Shown one piece after another: positions 15,444 through 22,316 of a DNA stretch of 26,781 nt. How positions within the stretch are numbered: position 1 is the first letter of the stretch; each line of letters starts with the position of its first letter. The notes beneath the pieces are model-generated. The model worked only from the letters and a program-made list of their open reading frames with translations, did no database searches and was not told the DNA's origin. The stretch comes from Bacillota bacterium (lineage in GTDB: Bacteria; Bacillota; Clostridia; Acetivibrionales; DSM-2933), in the NCBI GenBank assembly GCA_023430975.1, contig JAEYYB010000032.1, forward strand, positions 1-26,781. The letters run 5' to 3'. A program made the position numbers and the translations under genes.

Positions 15444-17663
15444 ATGAATATTGCAGCTGATACAGAAAAGATTTATGAGATCATCAATGCGGAATCAAGA
15501 GATCCCTATGCTTATTTAGGGATTCATAAAGTGGAGAATACTTCTAAGAAAATGAAAGGATTTGCTATAAGGGCATTTATACCAAATGCTAGAAGTGTTA
15601 AGGTTATTGATGAAGAGACAAATAGTAGTTACCTGATGGATAAGATCAATGAGAACGGTTTTTATGAAGTTATTGTTTGGGACAAAAAGGATTACTTTTT
15701 ATACAAATATGAGATAGAGGATGACAACGGAAACACTTTTTTCAAGTATGATCCTTATAGGTTTTTGCCTGTGATATCTGATTTTGATCTGTACCTTTTT
15801 AATGAGGGAAACCATCATAAGGTATATGAAAAGCTTGGAGCACATGTAATGACAATAGATGGAGTTATGGGAACATTGTTTGCTGTATGGGCTCCATGTG
15901 CGAAGAGAGTTAGCATTGTAGGCAACTTCAATCAGTGGGATGGTAGAAGGAATCAGATGAGATGCAGGGGATCTTCGGGAGTATGGGAGATCTTTATACC
16001 TGGTGTTACACAGGATGAAATATACAAATATGAAATAAAGACTCCACATGGCGAAATATATTTGAAAGCAGACCCATACGCGTTTTATTCTGAGCTAAGG
16101 CCTGGAACAGCATCTATTGTATATAATCTGGACGAGTACAAATGGAATGACGATTTATGGATAAAAGAACGCAGTAACAACGGCACATTTGAAAATCCTG
16201 TATCAATATATGAATTGCATTTTGGGTCATGGGCCAGAGTTCCAGATGATGGCGAGCGGTTTCTTACATACACTGAAATGGCCGATTCACTCATAAAGTA
16301 TGTTAAGGAAATGGGATTCACACACATAGAGCTGCTTCCTATTTCGGAATATCCATTTGACGGGTCATGGGGGTACCAGATAACCGGGTATTATTCAGTA
16401 ACAAGCAGATATGGCAAGCCTGAAGAATTCATGTATTTCGTAGACAAATGCCATGAAAATGGTATCGGTGTCATATTGGACTGGGTTCCGGCACATTTTC
16501 CCAAGGATGGTCATGGGCTTGCACGTTTTGATGGAACTGCATTGTTTGAGCATTATGATCAGAGGCAGGGTGAGCATCCCGATTGGGGTACTCATATATT
16601 CAACTATTCAAGGCACGAGGTTCGTAACTTCCTTGTATCCAATGCTGTTTTTTGGTTCGAAAAATACCATATTGATGGTCTAAGGATTGATGCTGTAGCA
16701 TCCATGCTTTATCTGGACTACGCAAAGAAGGAAGGAGAATGGGTTCCGAATAAATGGGGCGGAAAAGAAAATGTTGAAGCCATCGATTTTATGAGACAGT
16801 TGAACACAACTGTTTACAAGTATTTTCCAAATGTAATGATGATTGCAGAGGAATCCACTTCCTGGGCGTTGGTTTCAAAGCCACCCCATGTAGGAGGTCT
16901 GGGATTCTCATATAAATGGAATATGGGATGGATGAATGACTTCTTAAATTATGTCAGCAAAGACCCAATTTACAGAAAGTATCATCAAGGTGAACTGACG
17001 TTTTCATCTGTGTATGCCTTTTCGGAGAATTTCATTCTTGTGTTGTCTCATGATGAGGTAGTACATGGCAAGTGTTCCATGATTAATAAAATGCCGGGCG
17101 ATTACTGGCAGAAATTTGCCGGCCTAAGAGGAAGCTATGGATACATGTTTGCTCATCCTGGTAAGAAGCTTCTATTTATGGGAAATGAGTTTGGACAGTT
17201 TATTGAGTGGGATTATAAACGCAGCCTGGATTGGCATCTTTTAGATTATGATATGCATAAGAAGATGAAGGATTATATAAGGGATTTGAACCATTTGTAT
17301 CAAAGAGAAGCGGCTTTGCATGAAGTTGATTTCAGTCAGGAAGGCTTTGAATGGATTGATTGTTGTGATGCGGATAACAGTATTATCAGTTTTGCCCGCA
17401 AAGCAAAGGACTGGAAAAACATGATAGTCGTTATATGTAATTTTACACCTGTGGTGCATACCGGATATAGGATGGGAGTGCCTGTCGCGGGTTATTATGA
17501 AGAGATATTTAACAGCGACTCTGAAATTTACGGCGGAAGCAATCAGGGAAATAAGGGTGGCATGCTTTCAGAAGAAATTGAATGTCAAGGCAAAAAGAAT
17601 TCTATTTTAATTACAGTGCCGCCTCTGGGAGTTGTTTATTTCAAGCTTAAGAATATGATTTAG
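15444..17663 (+). CDS. glgB: 1,4-alpha-glucan (glycogen) branching enzyme
   Basis: A 739-residue cytoplasmic GH13 enzyme that cuts alpha-1,4 chains and rejoins them as alpha-1,6 branches in glycogen. An N-terminal N1-type region and a CBM48 domain (about residues 130-225, with VSIVGNFNQWDGRRNQM) precede the catalytic barrel. Catalytic residues fall in the expected motifs: nucleophile Asp416 in GLRIDAVASM, acid/base Glu469 in MIAEESTSW, and transition-state stabiliser Asp537 in LSHDEVVHGK. The spacings of 53 and 68 residues match E. coli GlgB. ATG 15444 is preferred over an in-frame GTG at 15432, because AAAAAGGTGG (15426-15435) is then correctly placed. No other glycogen genes are adjacent; the gene is monocistronic, bracketed by two palindromic elements. 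Confidence 0.95.
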   Translation: MNIAADTEKIYEIINAESRDPYAYLGIHKVENTSKKMKGFAIRAFIPNARSVKVIDEETNSSYLMDKINENGFYEVIVWDKKDYFLYKYEIEDDNGNTFFKYDPYRFLPVISDFDLYLFNEGNHHKVYEKLGAHVMTIDGVMGTLFAVWAPCAKRVSIVGNFNQWDGRRNQMRCRGSSGVWEIFIPGVTQDEIYKYEIKTPHGEIYLKADPYAFYSELRPGTASIVYNLDEYKWNDDLWIKERSNNGTFENPVSIYELHFGSWARVPDDGERFLTYTEMADSLIKYVKEMGFTHIELLPISEYPFDGSWGYQITGYYSVTSRYGKPEEFMYFVDKCHENGIGVILDWVPAHFPKDGHGLARFDGTALFEHYDQRQGEHPDWGTHIFNYSRHEVRNFLVSNAVFWFEKYHIDGLRIDAVASMLYLDYAKKEGEWVPNKWGGKENVEAIDFMRQLNTTVYKYFPNVMMIAEESTSWALVSKPPHVGGLGFSYKWNMGWMNDFLNYVSKDPIYRKYHQGELTFSSVYAFSENFILVLSHDEVVHGKCSMINKMPGDYWQKFAGLRGSYGYMFAHPGKKLLFMGNEFGQFIEWDYKRSLDWHLLDYDMHKKMKDYIRDLNHLYQREAALHEVDFSQEGFEWIDCCDADNSIISFARKAKDWKNMIVVICNFTPVVHTGYRMGVPVAGYYEEIFNSDSEIYGGSNQGNKGGMLSEEIECQGKKNSILITVPPLGVVYFKLKNMI

Positions 17664-17697
17664 GTTTTAATAAATAATTAACTGGTCAATTCTTTGA

Positions 17698-17800
17698 TAT
17701 ATGAAAAGTGAATAATCTTTTACATTTGTCTATCGCAAATCCCGTAAAAGCGTTCGTTATTTGCTCTGACAAATGTAAGATTATTAACACTTTTCATATA
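17698..17800 (+). repeat. Palindromic MITE-like element, simple 103-bp copy C
   Basis: The ends are TATATGAAAAGTG (17698-17710) and CACTTTTCATATA (17788-17800). The two halves form a long imperfect hairpin, pairing through AATAATCTT, ACATTTGTC and GCAAAT on the left with their partners on the right, around a CGTTCGTT-containing apex. Relative to the other copies both termini carry matched changes (T to G left, A to C right), so pairing is kept. It begins 34 bases after the glgB stop codon and lacks the inner palindrome of the 203-bp copies. Confidence 0.92.
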
Positions 17801-17809
17801 ATAAAAAAT

Positions 17810-17856
17810 AAAGGTCACTTGTTTTCAATTGAAAAATTGGAGACAAGTGGCCTTTT
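17810..17856. terminator. Bidirectional intrinsic terminator between convergent genes
   Basis: AAAGGTCACTTGT (17810-17822) pairs with ACAAGTGGCCTTT (17843-17855), one G-U pair, 20-base loop. T-rich DNA (TTTTATTATT) follows on the plus strand, and the A-rich ATAAAAAATA on the other side gives a U run on the minus strand. It therefore serves glgB (+) and the secreted protein gene ending at 17883 (-). Confidence 0.85.
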
Positions 17857-17882
17857 ATTATTAAATTCCTGGTCTTTATTAA

Positions 17883-18818
17883 TTATGCTGCAGTTGTAGG
17901 TGTTGCCGCTGCCGCAGTTGGTGTAGGTGTAATCTCCGGTGTGCTGGTAGGTACTGGAGTAGGTGTTGATGTTGCTGCTGTTGTGGCTGTAGGAGTAGGT
18001 GTAGCAGTAGGTGTGGAAGTAGGAGTTGTTGGCGTTGATGATGGTGTGGAAGTAGGAGTTGGTATTGGTGTAACTGTAGGTACTGGTGTTGCTGTTGAAA
18101 CTTTTATTGTTGTAGTGTTTTCTATGATAATTACAGTATTTGATTCGCTATCCCAATCAAAATTCATTTTGAATATTTCACCTAAAAGTCTTATCGGAAC
18201 AAAAGTTCTGCCATTTATAAGAGAAGCGGGAACTTCTGCTGTAACGTTTGCACCGTCAACCTTGATAGTGGGTGCACCAATAACCAGTTCCACAGTCATG
18301 TTCCTTACTCCATAAACTTCACTGTATACTGATTTTGTAACAATTACTGTTCTTGTTTTAGGATCCCATGAAACATTTGCTTTTAAACCGTTTGAAATGG
18401 CTCTTATAGGAACGAGGGTTCTTCCGTGTTTGATAACTGGAGGAGCATCCCCTGTATCAATTTCTTCACCATTTATAAATATCATTGTCTTATCTTTTTT
18501 ATGCTTTTTATTTAAGGACTGAAGGTCTTTCAAGAGTTTCTTCATGTTATTAAGATCTTTGGAAGTTTTTTTAATCAGGTCCTTAAGTGAGGCTTCATCA
18601 TAATACACGCTTGTGGTAACAGATTCTTTTGGCTTATCTTTGTCTTTCTTAACTTCTTTTTTCTCTTTCTCTTTTTCATGTCCCTTTACATTATCTTTGA
18701 TCTTATCTTCAATTTTTTTGCCATTCTTGTTGTTCTTGTCGTCGCCTTTTGCGTATGTAAGAATTCCGCTGGTCAATACAAGTATTACAGATAGTAGAAT
18801 ACATAAAACTTTTCTCAT
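17883..18818 (-). CDS. Secreted copper-amine-oxidase-N-like protein with Thr/Pro-rich tail
   Basis: A 311-residue exported protein. Residues 1-23 are a signal peptide (cleavage near TYA-KG). Residues 25-110 are highly charged, Lys/Glu/Asp-rich and probably coiled. Residues ~110-235 hold two matching units, GRTLVPIRAISNGLKANVSW and GRTFVPIRLLGEIFKMNFDW, each followed by a D/S-x-x-T-x-V-x-I strand: the hallmark of the 'copper amine oxidase N-terminal' domain, common in clostridial surface proteins and not an oxidase. The last ~75 residues are almost only Thr, Pro, Ser and Ala, like a glycosylated linker, yet nothing follows, so the chain ends in the linker. GGAGG lies before the ATG. It is downstream of sigI-rsgI but separated by a terminator. 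Confidence 0.8.
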   Translation of the reverse strand: MRKVLCILLSVILVLTSGILTYAKGDDKNNKNGKKIEDKIKDNVKGHEKEKEKKEVKKDKDKPKESVTTSVYYDEASLKDLIKKTSKDLNNMKKLLKDLQSLNKKHKKDKTMIFINGEEIDTGDAPPVIKHGRTLVPIRAISNGLKANVSWDPKTRTVIVTKSVYSEVYGVRNMTVELVIGAPTIKVDGANVTAEVPASLINGRTFVPIRLLGEIFKMNFDWDSESNTVIIIENTTTIKVSTATPVPTVTPIPTPTSTPSSTPTTPTSTPTATPTPTATTAATSTPTPVPTSTPEITPTPTAAAATPTTAA

Positions 18819-18897
18819 AAAAAAATTCCTCCTGTGTTTTTGTTATTGTTGTTGTTATATACATTCGGAAAGAGTATTTAGAATTTAGGGGTAGGGT

Positions 18898-18944
18898 AAA
18901 AAAATAATGCCGAATATATCTACCTTATATTTTTCGGCATTATT
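18898..18944 (-). terminator. Intrinsic terminator of the sigI-rsgI operon
   Basis: AATAATGCCGAA (18903-18914) and TTCGGCATTATT (18933-18944) form a perfect 12-bp stem. On the minus strand the stem is followed by seven T (the A run at 18898-18904). It lies 27 bases after the rsgI stop and isolates the operon from the downstream secreted-protein gene. Confidence 0.9.
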
Positions 18945-18971
18945 TACATTATAATAAATATTATTTGTAAA

Positions 18972-20294
18972 TCAGTTATCGTTGACGTTGTTTTTCTTGC
19001 TGTCGGCTTTTCTCTTATCATTTGTCTTCTTAGGCTCTTCAACAACTTCCGAATTTTTGTTTTTATTGTTTGGGTTCTTGTCATTATTGGGTTGAAGTTT
19101 ATCGGTGCTGTCTTTAGTGTCTTTTTCAGTTTCTATTCTACTGTCATAATCTGTACCGGAAGTTTTTTTATCATTACTTTCGTCTTTGTCTTTTGAAGGC
19201 TTAATGGTACTGGGAGTCGATATATTTTTTTGAGAGTTCTTTTGTGTATCTGGAGCTTTTTTAAAATCATTATTGTTGTTAATATTTTTATTGGTATTTT
19301 TGTTATTGTTATTGTTAGAATTTTTATCATTATTATTATAAGTACTATTTTTATTAGTATTTTTATTATTATCTTTATCTTTATTATCTCTATTATTATC
19401 TTTATTTTTATTGCTGTTATTATTAATATTATTGTTAGTATTATTGTTATTATTTTTGTTATTGTTGATATTATTATTGTTGTTAATGTTCTTGCTGTTC
19501 TTGATGTTACTTTTGTTGTTACTAGTAGTATCTTTTTTATTACTGTCATTGTTATTATCCTGCTTAGCAGGTTTTTGAGATTTTGAGTAATAGCGAATTG
19601 AGTTTAATATCTCCTTAACAGGTTTATTTATCAGATCCTCAGCTTTTTGACTGGGATCTAACCCTATAAGCTTCTGAACCAGTTTTAGTTTCCCGGGAGA
19701 TACACCTTGTTTAATAGCTTCGTTTCGACTCTTATCGTTAACCTCTTCAATAAGGACTTCAGAGTTGATTTTATCCGATTTAATCTTTTTTTCTACAACA
19801 ACTGATACTTTTTCTTGTATCTTCTTATTTTTCCTGTCACTGGTGCTTGTAACTGTCAGCATTATGGCATTTGTTTTTTCGTCCTTCAGGTAACCGTTTT
19901 TAACTGCATTGCCTACAACTTGTTCAATTCCCTGATCCAGATTCATATTTTTAATGGATAGATCTTCAATGATTTTTTCAGCATCATGATTCAAAGCAGT
20001 TACTTTGATAACCCGATCAAAAATATTTGCGGTTATTTGAACGCTTGGATTAATATCAATATTTATATAGCTGTAAGGGTTTGTGTATAAGAAAATTCCC
20101 AGACCCACTGCCAGAAGGAACAATGCGGCAGAAGCTGCACTAGTCATTAGTTTTACATTGGCAAATAATCCTGATGTTATATCGGCTTCATAGCCGACAG
20201 TATATTTACCATTGTTTTTTATTTTAATAAAAGTACCTTTTTTTGTCATTGCAACTGCATATTTTCCTTCTATATCGACTATGATTGCTTTCAT
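18972..20294 (-). CDS. rsgI: RsgI-family membrane-bound anti-sigma factor
   Basis: A 440-residue bitopic protein that should hold SigI inactive. Residues 1-48 form the cytoplasmic RsgI N-terminal anti-sigma domain (VDIEGKYAVAMTKKGTFIKI). One membrane helix spans about 50-70. The extracytoplasmic core (about 74-235) carries INIDINPSVQ, the conserved Asn-Pro (N82-P83) at which RsgI proteins are reported to undergo self-cleavage as part of signal release. In C. thermocellum many paralogues end in sugar-binding modules (CBM3, PA14, GH10); this one instead ends in a ~195-residue disordered region (245-440) dominated by Asn and Lys. It overlaps sigI by four bases (ATGA). The DNA of the Asn tract is a degenerate AAT/AAC triplet run, prone to in-frame length change. 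Confidence 0.88.
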   Translation of the reverse strand: MKAIIVDIEGKYAVAMTKKGTFIKIKNNGKYTVGYEADITSGLFANVKLMTSAASAALFLLAVGLGIFLYTNPYSYINIDINPSVQITANIFDRVIKVTALNHDAEKIIEDLSIKNMNLDQGIEQVVGNAVKNGYLKDEKTNAIMLTVTSTSDRKNKKIQEKVSVVVEKKIKSDKINSEVLIEEVNDKSRNEAIKQGVSPGKLKLVQKLIGLDPSQKAEDLINKPVKEILNSIRYYSKSQKPAKQDNNNDSNKKDTTSNNKSNIKNSKNINNNNNINNNKNNNNNTNNNINNNSNKNKDNNRDNKDKDNNKNTNKNSTYNNNDKNSNNNNNKNTNKNINNNNDFKKAPDTQKNSQKNISTPSTIKPSKDKDESNDKKTSGTDYDSRIETEKDTKDSTDKLQPNNDKNPNNKNKNSEVVEEPKKTNDKRKADSKKNNVNDN

Positions 20295-21004
20295 TTCATC
20301 ACCTCCGGGTTGATATAATCTTTTACATATTGATAATCACCAGTTAAAATTATTATAACAGCTAATATATATTTTCGCGATCGCTCGATGGTTTTTCGGG
20401 GTATCCCAGTATTTTTTTCTATCTCAGCTATTGGAAGAAGTTTTTTCTTTTTAATCTGGTCAACCATGTCCGGGTTCCTCATTAGATATTGAATAACATC
20501 GTTATAAGACTTGCGGGTTTTCTCAGATTTGGGAGAAGCGTTGGTCAGTTCAAAAAATGATATATCCCACAAGTGAAGCTCTTTCTTCAGCTCCTGAAGT
20601 TCTAGACGCCTGTATTCACTGATGTTGTCCTGGGAATACTTGTCCAGGGCCTGACCAGTGCTTAAATCCAGCTCGCTGTCTTCATCATCACTTGTATAAG
20701 TGCTAATTGAAACAATTTTACTGTGCTTGCTCTCTTTTCTGAAGTAATCAATTAATCTTCGTTTAATAACATTTTGTGCAAATGAAAGAAAATTGCCTTT
20801 TGAAATATCAAATGCTTTTACGGCTTCAACGAAGGCTAATAGAGCAATGCTTAGCTCATCATCTTCACCATATCTTACAAAACGTCCTGTAATTTTTTCT
20901 ACACATGATGCAATAAATGGCTTATACTCCTGAACAAGCTTATCAATTTCAATATCAGAGGTCTTTATTCTCTGAACTCTTTCATTAAGCGAGTTATCAT
21001 TCAT
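20291..21004 (-). CDS. sigI: RNA polymerase sigma factor SigI
   Basis: A 237-residue alternative sigma factor of the SigI group. A region 2-like domain (about residues 20-95) includes DELSIALLAFVEAVKAFD and GNFLSFAQNVIKRRLIDYFR, typical of SigI. The C-terminal SigI domain (about 130-225) ends with EIEKNTGIPRKTIERSRKYI, a helix-turn-helix for -35 recognition. In cellulolytic clostridia, SigI paralogues drive cellulosomal genes in response to extracellular polysaccharide; in Bacillus SigI acts in heat and envelope stress. AGGAGA precedes the ATG. It is translationally coupled to rsgI, the usual arrangement. The cwlD-like gene and then the GH48 gene lie divergently upstream. Confidence 0.92.
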   Translation of the reverse strand: MNDNSLNERVQRIKTSDIEIDKLVQEYKPFIASCVEKITGRFVRYGEDDELSIALLAFVEAVKAFDISKGNFLSFAQNVIKRRLIDYFRKESKHSKIVSISTYTSDDEDSELDLSTGQALDKYSQDNISEYRRLELQELKKELHLWDISFFELTNASPKSEKTRKSYNDVIQYLMRNPDMVDQIKKKKLLPIAEIEKNTGIPRKTIERSRKYILAVIIILTGDYQYVKDYINPEVMK

Positions 21005-21052
21005 GTTATTTCTCCTGCGTGGAATTTTGTAGATATGCTATAGAATATAGAA

Positions 21053-21081
21053 ATTATAACACTACTGTTTTAATTATACAA
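21053..21081 (-). promoter_or_regulatory. Candidate sigma-A promoter of sigI-rsgI
   Basis: On the minus strand TTGTAT (21076-21081) is followed after exactly 17 bases by a perfect TATAAT (21053-21058; the plus strand reads ATTATA). It is about 50 bases upstream of the sigI start. No C-rich SigI-type -35 element is evident here, so the operon may be expressed by the housekeeping sigma factor. Confidence 0.6.
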
Positions 21082-21187
21082 ATCCAATCTCTGAAAAACC
21101 CTGTAACTAATATGAAAAAATAAATGAATATGACAAACAGTATATTGAATATTTTTATACTGAAAATACATTTACAGGTGGTAAATT

Positions 21188-21904
21188 ATGATAGTTATAA
21201 TGAAGAGAAATAATATTTTGCTGATTGGAATGATATTCGTCCTTGCAATTGCTTTATACACTTTAAACCCGGGACGTGGTAAGGCATCACCGGTAAACTC
21301 AGAAAATATGCAAAAGACGGTTTTGCTTGATGCAGGCCATGGAGGAGAAGATCCTGGAGCAGTAAGCGATTATAGCGGAATAAGTGAAAAGGATATTAAT
21401 CTCAGAATTGTTCTTGAAATAAAAAAGCTGTTGGAAGCTGAAAATTATAAGGTGATGCTTACAAGGGAAGAAGATAGGCTTGAATATCAGGAGGATACTA
21501 GAAACATAGTTCAAAAAAGGAAGCAGGACCTTCTGAGGAGGAAAAAGATGATGGATGAATCAGGTGCGGATATTGTAGTAAGTATTCATTTAAATAAATT
21601 TCCTCAGACAAAGTATTACGGGGCTCAGACTTTCTTTCCGCCAAATATGCAGCAGAGCCAGAAATTGGCTATGTGCATACAAAAATCAATTAGGGATAAT
21701 TTGGATCCAACTAATAAGAGGGAGGCCTTGGTAAAAAAAGAGCCGATTATAATCCTCAAAGACTGTAAAACAACAACAGTTGTCGTTGAGTGTGGCTTCT
21801 TATCAAACCCAGAAGAAGAAAAGAAGCTGCAAACAAAAGAATATCAGGATAAAACTGCAATTGCGGTAAAAGAGGGCATAAAAGCGTATTTTGCTAAGAA
21901 TTAA
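21188..21904 (+). CDS. cwlD: N-acetylmuramoyl-L-alanine amidase, CwlD-like
   Basis: A 238-residue zinc amidase (Amidase_3 family) that removes the peptide from muramic acid. In spore formers CwlD does this during cortex synthesis, giving the muramic lactam needed for germination. Residues 1-25 are an N-terminal membrane anchor or uncleaved signal. Zinc ligands are visible as His51 (DAGHGGEDPG), Glu67 (ISEKDINL) and His134 (VSIHLN), and the catalytic glutamate as Glu201 in VVVECGFLSN. Length and single-domain layout match CwlD (about 237 residues in B. subtilis) and not the larger vegetative amidases. AGGTGG precedes the ATG by six bases; an in-frame ATG at 21200 is a weaker alternative. It is transcribed divergently from sigI. 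Confidence 0.88.
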   Translation: MIVIMKRNNILLIGMIFVLAIALYTLNPGRGKASPVNSENMQKTVLLDAGHGGEDPGAVSDYSGISEKDINLRIVLEIKKLLEAENYKVMLTREEDRLEYQEDTRNIVQKRKQDLLRRKKMMDESGADIVVSIHLNKFPQTKYYGAQTFFPPNMQQSQKLAMCIQKSIRDNLDPTNKREALVKKEPIIILKDCKTTTVVVECGFLSNPEEEKKLQTKEYQDKTAIAVKEGIKAYFAKN

Positions 21905-22316
21905 TTATTTTAATCAACAAAAATTGACATAAAAGCCGTTAAGGAATCCTGTATGAGCCGCTCAAAGGTAGATGTTGTGCGGCTCGCATGTGTTTAAAAG
22001 GGTATTATTAACAAAATAAATAACAACATAATACAATTTTAAACAAGATAGTCTATTTTGAATGAAAAAATATTATTTTATAATTAAATAAGGATATATT
22101 ATTATTCAGAAAAGTATGCCAACGTGTAATATAAAATAATAATAGTCCTATTCATCATAATTTTTTTCTTGCGAGTGTGGCCTCATTAAATCAGAAATGA
22201 TTAATCAGAGGTTGCTTTAATATTCAATTCATGGGAAAGGAGGGACAACCTTAAGTCTAAAAGGTTAATCTAATACTACAAAATTAGTTAATTTATTAAT
22301 TAGGAGGGAAGTACAA
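21905..22316 (+). other. 412-bp non-coding leader between cwlD and the GH48 gene
   Basis: No open frame of note. GAGCCGC (21955-21961) and GCGGCTC (21979-21985) form a 7-bp GC-rich stem with a 17-base loop about 50 bases after cwlD; no good T run follows, so it may be a weak terminator. Nearer the cellulase, a ribosome-binding-like AAAGGAGGG (22237-22244 region) has no start codon after it and is followed by AACCTT (22247-22252) pairing with AAGGTT (22261-22266). The real ribosome binding site is TAGGAGGG at 22301-22308. I cannot place the promoter confidently. The length suggests a long 5' untranslated region, as is common for cellulase genes. Confidence 0.5.

Noticed and set aside
17941..18315. 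Plus-strand open frame coding a Val/Gly-rich protein
   Set aside because: It is the complement of the Thr/Pro-rich tail and domain of the real minus-strand gene; no ribosome binding site, and low-complexity composition.
19133..19586. Open frames on both strands coding Ile/Thr-rich or Ile/Val/Phe-rich proteins that look like membrane proteins
   Set aside because: They are shadows of the AAT/AAC triplet tract that encodes the Asn-rich tail of RsgI.
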